A stretch of DNA of 64,000 nt, taken from DATMER01 sp034667225 (GTDB taxonomy: Bacteria > Acidobacteriota > Thermoanaerobaculia > Multivoradales > UBA5704). Both the position numbers and the translations under genes were made by a program. How positions within the stretch are numbered: the first letter of the stretch is position 1; every line of letters starts with the position of its first letter. A model generated the notes under the pieces. That model worked only from the letters and a program-made list of their open reading frames with translations. It was not told the DNA's origin and made no database searches. Below, piece after piece: positions 33,294 through 43,525 of this stretch. The stretch is from positions 62,001 to 126,000 of the forward strand of contig JAXDKG010000026.1 of the NCBI GenBank assembly GCA_034667225.1, written 5' to 3'.

Positions 33294-33938
33294 ATGAAGC
33301 CTGACAACCTGCCGCTGGTCATAGCGATCCTGCCGCTGGAGGAGCCCCTGCTTCTTCCAGGAACTGTCGTGCCGTTCGACGCCGACGAGGAGTGGTTGCA
33401 GAGCCTCTCCGAGGAGGTGCTCGGAGGCGAGGGGTACGTGGGCGTCATCCAGGTCATGGAGCCGGAGCCCGGGATGGACGACGAGGAGGACTTCGGCATG
33501 TTCACCGTCGGCTGCCTGGGACGTATGGAGGCCGGCCGGCCGGAGAACCCCGACGAGTTCCTGGTGGGCGGCCTGATCCGGTTCCGGGTCGTGGAATGGC
33601 TGGAGCCGGTGAACGGCTATCCGCGAGCCAAGATCGACTGGCTGGAGTTTCTCGACGACCTGCAGGAGATCGAGATCGGGCTCCCCTTCTCCGCGCTGCG
33701 GAAGATCGTCCGCCAGCGGGTCGAGACCTACCATCCCGACTTCGACTTCACGGTGATGGAGCGCATGGCCGGCACGGAGATCGCCACGGCCCTCGCGCAC
33801 GCCCTGCCCTTCTCGGCCGCGGAGCGCCAGGCACTCATGGAAGCCCCCAGCCTGCGCGACATCGAGGAGGTGCTGCTGCAGCTCATGTCCGGGCCGGGGC
33901 CGATCCCCTTCGATCTGCCGCCTCTGCCGGTCTGCTGA
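33294..33938 (+). CDS. LON-type substrate-binding (N-terminal) domain protein
   Basis: 214 aa from ATG 33294. It opens LVIAILPLEEPLLLPGTVVP, the usual start of Lon N-terminal domains, then FGMFTVGCLGRME, FLVGGLIRFRVVEW and a helical C-terminal half (FSALRKIVRQRVETYHPDFD). The family's stand-alone members lack the ATPase and protease parts and are common in GC-rich bacteria; function is presumed substrate or protein binding. It is convergent with the aminotransferase gene across a CACGGAC-rich palindrome. Confidence 0.86.
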   Translation: MKPDNLPLVIAILPLEEPLLLPGTVVPFDADEEWLQSLSEEVLGGEGYVGVIQVMEPEPGMDDEEDFGMFTVGCLGRMEAGRPENPDEFLVGGLIRFRVVEWLEPVNGYPRAKIDWLEFLDDLQEIEIGLPFSALRKIVRQRVETYHPDFDFTVMERMAGTEIATALAHALPFSAAERQALMEAPSLRDIEEVLLQLMSGPGPIPFDLPPLPVC

Positions 33939-33948
33939 AGCGCGCTAC

Positions 33949-34027
33949 ACGGACTTTCACGGACGAGCACGGACGGTCCGCGGTGTTCGGGCTGTCCGTG
34001 TGGGTCTGTGATCGTCCGTGTCAGTCC
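33949..34027. repeat. CACGGAC-type palindromic repeat, copy 1, between convergent genes
   Basis: Left half has ACACGGACTTTCACGGACG and CACGGACGG; right half has the inverse set: GTCCGTGTGGGTC, GATCGTCCGTGT, CAGTCCGTGT. The halves pair over many bases to give a long imperfect hairpin. The stop codon of the aminotransferase (34021-34023) lies inside it. A second copy lies at 57360-57443 in the same convergent setting, suggesting a role as bidirectional terminator. Confidence 0.65.
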
Positions 34028-35352
34028 GTGTTCCCCAGCACCCGCAGCGCCTCTTCGAGCCGCGGCAGCGCGGCTTCGATCTCTTCCATGGAGACCGCAC
34101 CCACGCTCAGGCGGAACCAGCCCTCGTCCTCCTTGGAACCGAAGGCGTGGAAGTGGACGACACCGATGCCCGCGGCGTCCAGCACGTACTTGCGCACCTC
34201 GCTGTTCGTGCGCAGCTCCGAGCCCGCGGGCGTGCGTCGGCCGAAGGGGTGGATGCGCGCCGTGAGATAGATGGCGCCCATCGGCGGGATGCTCTCGACC
34301 GGTAGCCCGCGCCCCTTCATCGCCTGGAACCCCTCGTGCAGCCGGTCCAGGCGCATCTGCAATCCACGCTTGAGCTCGGTCTGGTACTCCCGGATGCCGT
34401 CCGTGTCGTCGAGCAGATCGACCGTGGCCGCCTGCTCGGCGCGCGGCGCCCAGGCGCCGATGTGGCCGAGAACGGCGGACATCCGCGTGATGAGATCCAC
34501 GGGGCCGACGCCCCAGCCGACGCGCAGGCCCGTGGCCGCAAAAGCCTTGCTGATGCCGTCGACGAAGAGCGTGTAGCGCGCCATCTCGGGCAGCAGCTCG
34601 ACCGGCGTGCAGTGCCGGGTCTCGCCGAAGCAGAGCATCCAGTAGATGTGGTCGTACATCAGGTAGAGCGGGCGCTCGCCGCGGCGCTCCCGCGCCTCGT
34701 TCTCCTCCAGGATCGCCTCGCAGACGGCCAGGAGCGCGCCGCGCTCGAAGGCGGTGCCGGCGGGATTCAGGGGGGAGTTGAGGCAGAGCAGCCGCGCTCC
34801 GGGAAGCAGCGGGACCAGCGCCTCGCGTGTGGGCAGGAAGCGGTCCTCCGCCCTGCAGACGACTGGCACGTCCACGCCGTCCACGAGGTGGACGTAATGG
34901 TTGTTGTTCCAGCTCGGCACCGGGTAGATCACGCGGTCGCCGGGATCGCAGAGCGTGCGGAAGATGCAGTAGATGACCGGCCGCGCACCGCCGGCGATGA
35001 GCACGGATTCGAGCGGGTACTTGAGCCCGAGCTCGCGCTCGTAGAAACGCATCACGGCCTCGCGCAGGCCCAGGATGCCGGAGGACGGCGGATAGTTGGT
35101 CTCGCCGCGCTCCAGGGCCTTCTGGATGCCGTCCTCGAGCCGCTTCGGAATGCGGAAGTAACTCGGGTCGAAGTCGCCGACGGTGAGGTCGCAGATGGTC
35201 CTGCCCTCTGCCTTGAGGGCGCGGATCTCACCCGCGATCCGGAGGATCTCCGAGCCGACGAGCCCCGCCGACATCTCCGAGACCCGGCGCAAGGGCTCCG
35301 GTCCGGCCTCTTTTGCCAGCTCCGTGAGGTCGATCATCGTCTGAGTTTGCAT
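34021..35352 (-). CDS. Pyridoxal-phosphate aminotransferase, class I/II
   Basis: 443 aa from ATG 35352. Fold type I signatures in order: TICDLTVGDFDPSYF near 50, GETNYPPSSGILGLREAV near 90, the PLP-pocket segment LIAGGARPVIYCIFRTL near 120, LNSPLNPAGTAF near 195, YLMYDHIYW near 232, and the Schiff-base lysine in FVDGISKAFAATGLRVGWG near 265. An arginine for substrate carboxylate is in EGWFRLSVGAV. It belongs to the aspartate-aminotransferase-like group; donor and acceptor cannot be fixed from sequence. It stands alone on the minus strand. Confidence 0.87.
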   Translation of the reverse strand: MQTQTMIDLTELAKEAGPEPLRRVSEMSAGLVGSEILRIAGEIRALKAEGRTICDLTVGDFDPSYFRIPKRLEDGIQKALERGETNYPPSSGILGLREAVMRFYERELGLKYPLESVLIAGGARPVIYCIFRTLCDPGDRVIYPVPSWNNNHYVHLVDGVDVPVVCRAEDRFLPTREALVPLLPGARLLCLNSPLNPAGTAFERGALLAVCEAILEENEARERRGERPLYLMYDHIYWMLCFGETRHCTPVELLPEMARYTLFVDGISKAFAATGLRVGWGVGPVDLITRMSAVLGHIGAWAPRAEQAATVDLLDDTDGIREYQTELKRGLQMRLDRLHEGFQAMKGRGLPVESIPPMGAIYLTARIHPFGRRTPAGSELRTNSEVRKYVLDAAGIGVVHFHAFGSKEDEGWFRLSVGAVSMEEIEAALPRLEEALRVLGNTD

Positions 35353-35516
35353 GGAGACAACTATATCGCCTTCAGGGCCCGGCAGGCGCGGCTTGGATGA
35401 AGGTACCGGTGGTGGATCGTCGACCCCAGGGACGGGGTCTTTCTCATCATGATGGGCCGGAGTATATGAAATGCTTCCCAAGCCAAACGACACTCTTGTT
35501 CGAAGGAGGTGGCACC

Positions 35517-36623
35517 ATGGCCAGAATCGCAGCCGCCGCTCTCTGTTTCTTCCTCGCCGCTTCGGCCGGCGCGGTCACGATCGAGCAGATCCCGGACCCG
35601 AGGCCCGCCGGCTGGACCGTGGATCTCACCGGCTCGCTGACGCCGGAGACGATCGAGGCGCTGAACCGGCTGGGCGACGACGTCAAGACCCGGACCGGGG
35701 GCGAGATGATGGTGGTCGTCGTGGGATCGGTCGACGGCGCCGACCCGCACGACTTTGCGACGCGCCTGGCCAACGCCTGGGGGATCGGCAACCGCGATGC
35801 CGACAACGGCCTGCTCCTCTTTACCGCGCTCGACGACCGGGCCGCGGAAATCGCCCTCGGCACCGGCATCGACCGGCCCGAGACCCGCCAGGCCAGCGAG
35901 GAGATCATGCAGGGCGAGATGGTGCCCCGCTTCCGGGAGGGCGACGCGCCGGGCGCCCTCCTCAACGGCGCGCGCGCGGCAGCGAGCCGGATCTTCCATG
36001 CCACACCTCCGGCCGAGACTTCGGCTGTGGCGGTACCGCCGGCCCCTGTGCCCCAGACTTTCAAGCCTGCGAGCCAGCCTTCCATCCGCAACTCCGGTTG
36101 GCTCTGGCTGCTCCTGACAGGCATCGCCGGCATCGCCGCCGGGCTCGGCTTTCTGAAGCACTTCCCCCCGAGCTGCCGTGACTGCCGGACGCGCATGGTG
36201 AAGCTGAGCGAGGCTGGGGACGACCTCCATCTCGAGCCGACAGAGCAGGTCGAGGAGCGGGTCGGCAGCGTCAACTACGACATCTGGATGTGCAACGGAT
36301 GCGGGCAGATCGTGAAGCGCCGCTGGCCGAACTTCTTCTCGGGCTACGGCGCCTGCCCGAGCTGCAAGGGGCGAACGAACTCAAGCGTCTCCACCATGCT
36401 CCGGCAGGCCGACGAGTGGACGGAAGGGCTGGTGCGGGTGGCGGAGTCCTGCGCAAACTGCGACTACCGGAACACGTACAACCGGGTGGTCCCCCGGCAC
36501 CAGCCCTCGAACAGCTCTAGCGGATCGGGCTTTTCCTCCTCGTCGTCGTCGTCGAGCTCGGGCGGCAGCTCCAGCTCCGGAGGTGGCAGCTTCTCGGGTG
36601 GCGGTTCCAGCGGACGCTGGTGA
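35517..36623 (+). CDS. TPM-domain (YgcG-type) membrane protein with zinc-ribbon repeats and Ser/Gly tail
   Basis: 368 aa from ATG 35517 with AAGGAGGTGGCACC. Signal or first helix MARIAAAALCFFLAASAGAV. TPM domain at about 25-160 (GSLTPETIEALNRLGDDV, MVVVVGSVDGADPHDFA, GNRDADNGLLLFTALDDR, EIALGTGIDRPET). Transmembrane helix near 195-215 (WLWLLLTGIAGIAAGLGFL). Beyond it four CxxC pairs (CRDC, CNGC, CPSC, CANC) suggest two zinc ribbons in the cytoplasm. The tail is a Ser run and GGGSFSGGGSSGRW, the usual end of this family. TPM proteins are linked to membrane-complex repair; exact role unknown. Confidence 0.86.
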   Translation: MARIAAAALCFFLAASAGAVTIEQIPDPRPAGWTVDLTGSLTPETIEALNRLGDDVKTRTGGEMMVVVVGSVDGADPHDFATRLANAWGIGNRDADNGLLLFTALDDRAAEIALGTGIDRPETRQASEEIMQGEMVPRFREGDAPGALLNGARAAASRIFHATPPAETSAVAVPPAPVPQTFKPASQPSIRNSGWLWLLLTGIAGIAAGLGFLKHFPPSCRDCRTRMVKLSEAGDDLHLEPTEQVEERVGSVNYDIWMCNGCGQIVKRRWPNFFSGYGACPSCKGRTNSSVSTMLRQADEWTEGLVRVAESCANCDYRNTYNRVVPRHQPSNSSSGSGFSSSSSSSSSGGSSSSGGGSFSGGGSSGRW

Positions 36624-36627
36624 GGAG

Positions 36628-38088
36628 CTAAGGGGCAGCGAGCTGATCGCGCAGCCAGCCGTTGCAGGCGTCGATCATCCAGAGCCCGGAGCCCCGGCGC
36701 CGGCTCTCCGGCCGGTGCAGCTCCACCACGTCCCACTCGTCCACCCCTGGCCCCGGAATATCGCGGAGCCGGTTGACCAGCGTCGCGCGGCACGGGTCCG
36801 GGCCCGGAGAGACCTGGGTCTGCTTCCAGAAAAGGGTCCTGATGAAGAGCCGCGCTTCCCGGTAAGCATCGTCCCGGCCGCGGGGAAGCTCGAACCTGGG
36901 CCCGGGAACCACCACGATCTCGGGATCATTGCTGGCGAGCTCCCAGAGCCGCCCCGTGAGGCCGCGGTACTGCCCCTCCGCGGGCCACACCTGTCCGGCC
37001 GGAATGCGCCACACTAGCGCCAGGACGCAGGCTGCCAGAATCGCCGCACGGATGGCCTTCCGTTCCGAGAGAGATTGCGCGCTCACGGCCACGAGCAGGG
37101 CGATTCCGGGATAGCTCAGGTAGGTATACCAGGGGAGCTTGCTGGCCGAGGCCGTGGCCAGGACTGGTGCAGTCAGAGCCCAGACGGCGAGGCATGCGAT
37201 GTCATGGCTCGAAGGCCGCCAGCCTCTGCGAAAGGCGAGCCCGGCGGCCGCGACGGGCAACAGCAACAACGGACCGAAATCGCGCACCGTGGTGCCCAGG
37301 TAATATCCCGGACCCGCGGTCTTGCCCATCTTCCCCTCGATGCGGTTTGCGTACTGCTGCACCAGGAGCGTCCTCGCCACCTGGCTCGGCGAAAACTCGG
37401 AGCTGAGCACGCCGAGCCAGAGGAGCCAGGCCACGATCCAGACGCCGACCGCCAGCGCCAGTGTCAGGATGAACCGGGGGGTTCCCCGGCCTGCGCGGCG
37501 CGCGGGCAGCTCGGTGGCGAGCAGATAGACCAGGAACACGACCAGGGCGAAAGGAGACTTCACCCAGGCGACCGCGCCTATGGACGCCACCATACAGGCG
37601 AGCATCCAGGGACGGCGGCGGCGCCAGAGCTCGAGAGAGACGATTGCGGATGTGACGAGCAGGATTTCGAGCGCGTCGGGAGTGGCGCTGCGGATGCCAT
37701 GCAGCATCAGGGGATTGGGAGTGAACAGGAAGATCAGCGCGGCCAGGATGCCCGCCATCTCGCCGAAGGCCGCCGCACCGAAGAGATAGAGCACGGCCCC
37801 GGTCGCGACGGCGGCAAGCACGCTCGGCAGGCGAGCCGCGAAAGGGCTCGGGCCCAGGACCTCGGAGGACAGCCGCATCATCCACAGGGCGAGCGGCGGC
37901 TTGTTGACGAACAGCGAGCCGTTTCCATAAACGGGGAACACGGTGTGCTGGGCCATCGACTCCAGGACGCCGCTCATGTAGGTGATCTCGTCGGTGTGCA
38001 GCGGCGGATAAGCCAGGCGGACCGAGAGCGCGGCGATACCCAGGACAGCCAGAAGGATGGCCGTGGCGAGCCGGCGGCGCGAGATCAT
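36628..38088 (-). CDS. GT39-type membrane glycosyltransferase (ArnT/PMT-like)
   Basis: 486 aa with about ten to eleven membrane helices. The periplasmic catalytic loop after helix 1 has LHTDEITYMSG with the DE motif of polyprenol-phosphate sugar transferases, and NGSLFVNKPPLALWMMRL, the KPP motif, follows. A luminal C-terminal domain starts near 365. Donor would be a polyprenyl-phosphate sugar, acceptor unknown (lipid A, protein or other). Overlaps the cyclodeaminase stop by ATGA, so it is the third gene of the fhs operon, though functionally unrelated. Confidence 0.86.
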   Translation of the reverse strand: MISRRRLATAILLAVLGIAALSVRLAYPPLHTDEITYMSGVLESMAQHTVFPVYGNGSLFVNKPPLALWMMRLSSEVLGPSPFAARLPSVLAAVATGAVLYLFGAAAFGEMAGILAALIFLFTPNPLMLHGIRSATPDALEILLVTSAIVSLELWRRRRPWMLACMVASIGAVAWVKSPFALVVFLVYLLATELPARRAGRGTPRFILTLALAVGVWIVAWLLWLGVLSSEFSPSQVARTLLVQQYANRIEGKMGKTAGPGYYLGTTVRDFGPLLLLPVAAAGLAFRRGWRPSSHDIACLAVWALTAPVLATASASKLPWYTYLSYPGIALLVAVSAQSLSERKAIRAAILAACVLALVWRIPAGQVWPAEGQYRGLTGRLWELASNDPEIVVVPGPRFELPRGRDDAYREARLFIRTLFWKQTQVSPGPDPCRATLVNRLRDIPGPGVDEWDVVELHRPESRRRGSGLWMIDACNGWLRDQLAAP

Positions 38089-38594
38089 CCGGTCACGTCC
38101 TCGAGCCGCTTCCGAAGCTCGCGCAGGTCCCCGGCGAGGGAACGGATCTCTTCGGCCCGTGAGCCTTGATTCAGACGGGCGACATACAGCGCCGCCTCGC
38201 CGGCCGCGAGCGCTCCCCAGGCCGCGGCGGCGGATTCGCCGCGGGCATTCTTGAAACCCTTTTCATGAAGCTCAAGGGCCATCGCCGCGAGGGCGGCACA
38301 ATCCCTGGCAATCGCGATCGGGATCTCGGTCGCCCGCGCCAGTGCCTCGCTCGTGCGGCTTTTCCAGAACTCCTGGAAGGCCGCGGCGTCCTCGTCCACG
38401 GCCTTGCGCAGGCGCTCGCTCCTCTCGCGCGCCTCGTTCAGCAGCCCTTCATCCCGCGAGTACTTCGCCACGGCCTGGATCAGGCTGCCGGCGAGAGCTC
38501 CCTTGAGAGCCGCAGCGCTCCCGGCGCCGGGAACGTTCTTTCCGGCAGCAAAAAGATCGAGGAGATCTCCGGTCGAACGGTCCAGGAACGACAT
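38085..38594 (-). CDS. fchA: Cyclodeaminase/cyclohydrolase family protein (FchA/FTCD C-terminal-like)
   Basis: 169 aa helical protein. The family hallmark is present at the N-terminus: LDLFAAGKNVPGAGSAAALK, then the helix GSLIQAVAKYSRDEG; residues 90-130 supply the second hydrophobic helix bundle. In FTCD-type enzymes this domain deaminates formimino-THF; the stand-alone version FchA acts as methenyl-THF cyclohydrolase in organisms with Fhs. Here it starts 13 bp after fhs, so methenyl/10-formyl-THF interconversion is the more likely job. Gene symbol by analogy. Confidence 0.75.
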   Translation of the reverse strand: MSFLDRSTGDLLDLFAAGKNVPGAGSAAALKGALAGSLIQAVAKYSRDEGLLNEARERSERLRKAVDEDAAAFQEFWKSRTSEALARATEIPIAIARDCAALAAMALELHEKGFKNARGESAAAAWGALAAGEAALYVARLNQGSRAEEIRSLAGDLRELRKRLEDVTG

Positions 38595-38607
38595 CTCAGA
38601 GTTGTCC

Positions 38608-40278
38608 TCAGAAGAGGCCGACCACCCTGCCGTCGTCGCCGATGTCGATCTTCTGCGCCGCGGGCGTCTTGGGCAGACCCGGCATGGTCATGATGTCGCC
38701 GCAGATCATGACCACGAACTCGGCGCCCGCGGACAGGCGCACCTCGCGCACGTTGATCGTATGGTCGGAGGGTGCCCCGCGGAGGTGCGCATCGGTCGAG
38801 AATGAATACTGCGTCTTGGCCACGCACACGGGAAAGTGCCCGTAGCCGCTCTCCTGCAACCGCGCGATCTGCTCGCGGACCTTGGCATCCGCATTGACGT
38901 GCGAGGCACGATAGATCTTCCTGGAAATCTTTTCGATCTTCTCCCAGAGGGGATCGGCGTCCTCGTAGACGAACTGGAAGTTGGAGGGTTGCTCGCAAAG
39001 CTCGACCACCGCTTTTGCAAGATCCAGCGCGCCTTTGCCGCCATCGGCCCAGTGCGAGGCCTGGACGGCCTGCACGCCAATGTCACGCATCCGCGATTCG
39101 ATCAGAGCCATCTCCGCGGGAGTGTCGGAAGTGAAGCGATTGATCGCGACCACGCACGAGAGACCATAATGTTTCTGCACGTTCTCGACGTGGCGCTCCA
39201 GGTTGACGAGGCCCTTTTCCAGCGCCCCGAGATCCTCGCGGGTGATGGTCTTCAGGTCCGCGCCACCATGGTACTTGAGGGCGCGGACCGTGGCGACGAC
39301 CACGGCCGCGGCCGGCTTCAGCCCCGCCTTTCGACACTTGATGTCGACGAACTTCTCGGCCCCCAGGTCGGCGCCGAAGCCCGCCTCGGTGACCACATAG
39401 TCGGCGAGCCTCAGCGCGGTGCGCGTGGCGATCACCGAGTTGCAGCCATGAGCGATGTTGGCGAACGGACCGCCATGGACGAACGCCGGGTTGTTCTCCA
39501 GCGTCTGCACTAGGTTGGGCTTGATCGCGTCCTTGAGCAGGACGGCCATGGCGCCCTGATCGCCGAGGTCGCGGGCCGTGATCGGCTTGCGCTCGCGGGT
39601 CGAGGCCACGACGATGTTGCCCAGGCGCTCCTTGAGGTCGCGGAGCGAGGTCGCGAGGCAGAGGATCGCCATGATCTCGGAGGCCGCGATGATGTCGAAG
39701 CCATCCAGGCGCGGGAAGCCATTGCCAGGGCCGCCGAGGCCGACCATGATCTCGCGCAATGCCCGGTCGTTCATGTCCATGACCCGGCGCCAGGTGATGC
39801 GCCGCACGTCCACCGGAGGCTCAAGTCCCCAATGGACATGGTTGTCGAGCAGCGCGGACAGCAGGTTGTTGGCGAGGGCTATGGCGTTGAAGTCGCCTGT
39901 AAAGTGGAGGTTGATGTCCTCCATGGGTACGACCTGCGCGTAGCCGCCGCCCGCGGCGCCGCCCTTCATCCCGAACACGGGTCCGAGCGACGGCTCGCGC
40001 AGGCAGATCGCGGCTTTCTTCCCCAGGAGGTTGAGCGCATCTCCCAAGCCCACCGTGGTCGTGGTCTTGCCCTCGCCGGCGGGCGTGGGCGTCATGGCCG
40101 TCACCAGGATCAGCTTGCCCTCGGGCCGGCTTTCCAGGCTGGCGAGATAATCGAGCGTTATCTTTGCCTTGTTGTGACCATAAGGCTCGAGCTGTTCCTC
40201 AGGAATGCCAAGCTTTTCCGCGATCCGCGGGATGCTCTCGATTTTTGCCTTCTGTGCGATTTCGATGTCTGACGACAT
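38608..40278 (-). CDS. fhs: Formate--tetrahydrofolate ligase
   Basis: 556 aa from ATG 40278 (MSSDIEIAQKAKIESIPRIA); an upstream frame to 40443 overlaps the neighbour and is rejected. Converts formate, ATP and THF to 10-formyl-THF. The nucleotide loop TPTPAGEGKTTTT lies at residues 64-75, followed by FGMKGGAAGGGYAQVVPMED and FTGDFNAIALANNL; FVHGGPFANIAHGCNSV and LADYVVTEAGFGADLGAEKF are strictly conserved blocks. Length matches the family. First gene of a three-gene operon with the cyclodeaminase and GT39. The TIR-like gene upstream ends 20 bp before its start. Confidence 0.97.
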   Translation of the reverse strand: MSSDIEIAQKAKIESIPRIAEKLGIPEEQLEPYGHNKAKITLDYLASLESRPEGKLILVTAMTPTPAGEGKTTTTVGLGDALNLLGKKAAICLREPSLGPVFGMKGGAAGGGYAQVVPMEDINLHFTGDFNAIALANNLLSALLDNHVHWGLEPPVDVRRITWRRVMDMNDRALREIMVGLGGPGNGFPRLDGFDIIAASEIMAILCLATSLRDLKERLGNIVVASTRERKPITARDLGDQGAMAVLLKDAIKPNLVQTLENNPAFVHGGPFANIAHGCNSVIATRTALRLADYVVTEAGFGADLGAEKFVDIKCRKAGLKPAAAVVVATVRALKYHGGADLKTITREDLGALEKGLVNLERHVENVQKHYGLSCVVAINRFTSDTPAEMALIESRMRDIGVQAVQASHWADGGKGALDLAKAVVELCEQPSNFQFVYEDADPLWEKIEKISRKIYRASHVNADAKVREQIARLQESGYGHFPVCVAKTQYSFSTDAHLRGAPSDHTINVREVRLSAGAEFVVMICGDIMTMPGLPKTPAAQKIDIGDDGRVVGLF

Positions 40279-40298
40279 GCTTGCGGCTCCCTCCTCGA

Positions 40299-40934
40299 TC
40301 AGTCCGTACCTTTCGACGTCAACCAGCTGTTGACGTACTTGATGTACTCTGCCATTTCCAGTGCTTGGACATCGCGGTCCGAGTAACCCGACCGCTGAAG
40401 CGATATCTCCAAGTCGGTTTGAAAACGGTTGTATTGCGCCCACACTCTGTCGCCTGCGGGGAGAGGCTCTCCCGTTGACACGAAGAACCAGTTCCGCAAC
40501 TCCCTAATCAGGGTCTCGGGGTCATTTTGATGGGCTCGAATGTCGTTGCCCGAAATATCGGACAGAACCTTTTGATACCGGTAGCGCTCCCTCTCCAGGA
40601 TCAGGCAGAGCTTGCTTTTGTGCCGGGTATTTCCGTAGTACCTGCAGCCCAGGTCCAACCCCAGCTCAAAGGGCATGTTGAATCGCGGAAAATCCTCCGG
40701 CTTCAATGGCTCCATCCGGGAAAGGTCGTGAATGCTGAAGCGGGAGATCTGAATCAGCTCGCGGATCTTTCCAATCCGGTCCTCTCCGGAATCGGCGCGC
40801 TCCGTGGCGATACGGGGCTCGAAACCCAGCTTCAGAAGCGAAAAGACAAGGGCTCTCGCGAGAGGATGATAATCCTGGTCGAAAGGGCAATTGATGAAGA
40901 CATTGCGGTCAAACTGTTCTCTTCCCGGAGCCAT
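40299..40934 (-). CDS. FINCPFD-motif protein, possibly TIR-like or deoxyribosyltransferase-like
   Basis: 211 aa. It starts MAPGREQFDRNVFINCPFDQ DY, a motif that recurs in a family of uncharacterised accessory proteins. The first strand VFINCPFD, then helix RALVFSLLKLGFEPRIAT, an acidic patch DSGEDRIGKIRELIQISRFS with IHDLSR, and PRFNMPFELGLDLG suggest a Rossmann-like TIR or nucleoside-deoxyribosyltransferase fold (inference from strand order). A C-terminal helical part follows from about 130 (SDISGNDIRAHQNDP). It is more AT-rich than fhs and pyrC on either side and is coupled with a DUF2188 gene 21 bp upstream. Function unknown; defence-related roles are possible but unproven. Confidence 0.7.
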   Translation of the reverse strand: MAPGREQFDRNVFINCPFDQDYHPLARALVFSLLKLGFEPRIATERADSGEDRIGKIRELIQISRFSIHDLSRMEPLKPEDFPRFNMPFELGLDLGCRYYGNTRHKSKLCLILERERYRYQKVLSDISGNDIRAHQNDPETLIRELRNWFFVSTGEPLPAGDRVWAQYNRFQTDLEISLQRSGYSDRDVQALEMAEYIKYVNSWLTSKGTD

Positions 40935-40955
40935 GAAGTCTGCAAGATTCCGTAG

Positions 40956-41252
40956 CTAATTGACCGGCTTCTTTGCGCCATCGGAATCGCGAAAGCTAAT
41001 TTGTTCCTGCATTCCTCCATCGCTTCTATGCACGATCAAGTCGGCTTTGGACTCCCGGGCCAGGTCCCTGGCATGTTCGATGGCATGCGCCTGGTCTGCG
41101 AAGGCTTTCCTTCCGTTCCCCTTAAATTCGTCGATGACGACCCAGTTGCCCTTGGAACGGATGACGTGGATGTTCTTCTCCGCCTTCACGCTGCGGAGCG
41201 TGGAGATGACTTTCGCGCGAGTTTCCGGATCAGACAGATTCTGCTTGGCCAT
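40956..41252 (-). CDS. DUF2188 domain protein
   Basis: 98 aa. Core pattern of the family: IHVIRSKGNWVVIDEFKGNG, then KAFADQAHAIEHARDLARES and KADLIVHRSDGGMQEQISFR. This is a small alpha/beta fold seen mainly in mobile or accessory genes; molecular function unknown. It precedes the FINCPFD-motif gene by 21 bp on the same strand, and both are less GC-rich than their neighbours, so the two probably travel as a unit inserted between pyrC and fhs. Confidence 0.8.
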   Translation of the reverse strand: MAKQNLSDPETRAKVISTLRSVKAEKNIHVIRSKGNWVVIDEFKGNGRKAFADQAHAIEHARDLARESKADLIVHRSDGGMQEQISFRDSDGAKKPVN

Positions 41253-41291
41253 GCGGCGACCTCCGGTCCCGAGTATACCGCGCTGGAGATC

Positions 41292-42577
41292 CTATTTAGC
41301 GGGCAGCACGATCCGGCGCCCGTCCACGATCGTTCCGGCGGAACGGCCGCGGAGCTTCCAGCCGTCGAAGGGAGTGTTCCGCGACTTGCTCCGGAAAGCT
41401 GCGGCCCGGATCGTCACCTCTTCGTCAGGGTGAAAGAGGGTGACGTCCGCCGCGCTGCCGGGCCGCAGCGTCCCACCGGGAAGGCCCAGGACGCGGGCCG
41501 GACCGGTGGAGAGCAGCTCGATCAGACGCTTCAGGCTGATGATGCCGGGATGGACGAGGCGGTCCAGGCAGAGGGAGAGGGTGGTCTCCAACCCCAGGAT
41601 GCCGAAAGGCGCGAGGCTGAACTCCACGTCCTTCTCGTCCGGGTGATGCGGCGCGTGGTCGCTCGCGATGCAATCGACCGAGCCGTCCGCGAGGCCGTTG
41701 ACCAGGGCGTCCCGGTCACGCACGGAGCGCAGCGGCGGCTTCATCTTGGTATTGGTCGAGAAGCCGCTCTTCGCGACCTCCTCGTCGGAGAGGATCAGGT
41801 GGTGCGGCGCCACTTCGCAGGTGACCCGCAGCCTCTGCGAGCGGGCGCGGCGCACCATGTCCAGCGCGCGGGCGGTCGACAGATGGGCCACGTGATAGCG
41901 GCCGCCCGTGTCCTCGGTGAGGATGATGTCTCGCGCGATCATCACGTCCTCAGCCGAGCCGGGGATGCCGGGCAGACCCAGCCGGGTGGACCACTCGCCC
42001 TCGTGCATCACGCCCTTGCCGGTCAGGTTCAAATCCTCGGCGTGCTGAATGACCGCGACATCGAAGTGCTGGGCGTAAAGCAGGGCGCGGCGCATCAGCT
42101 CGGCGTTCATGACCGGCCGGCCATCATCCGACACGGCCACAGCGCCGGCGCGGATCATCTCGCCGATCTCGGCCAGCTCCTCCCCCATCAGCCCCTTGCT
42201 GATGGCGCCGATCGGATGGACCCGGGCGAAGCCGTGGCGCCGGGCTTCCAGGAGGATGTGCTCGGTGACCGAGCGGGTGTCGTTGACCGGCTCGGTGTTG
42301 GCCATGCAGGCCACGCCTGTGAAACCGCCGGCCGCCGCGGCCATGGTGCCGGTGCGCACCGTCTCCTTGTACTCCTGGCCCGGCTCGCGCAGATGGATGT
42401 GGATGTCGATCAGACCGGGAGCGACGATCAGGCCGGAGGCATCGATCACCTCGGCGTCTTTACTGTCGATTTTGCCGTCGATCTTCGCGACGGCGCCGTC
42501 CTCGATCAGAACGTCCAGAGTTCCGTCGAGGTCCTGGCTCGGATCAATCACCCGGCCGCCCTGGATGAGAATGCGGC

Positions 42578-42581
<4 letters not shown>
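41292..42581 (-). CDS. pyrC: Dihydroorotase
   Basis: 429 aa from GTG 42581, overlapping the pyrB stop (GTGA). Catalyses ring closure of carbamoyl-aspartate to dihydroorotate. The amidohydrolase metal site is visible: DIHIHLREPGQE at residues 59-70 (H61, H63), a histidine in VIQHAEDLNL near 180, YHVAHLSTARAL near 233, and the Asp of CIASDHAPHHPDEK near 305. Class I type dihydroorotase by length and the VDIHVHLREPG-like motif. Last gene of pyrRBC. An upstream reading frame that continues through pyrB is a shadow. Confidence 0.96.
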
Positions 42582-43524
<943 letters not shown>

Positions 43525-43525
<1 letters not shown>

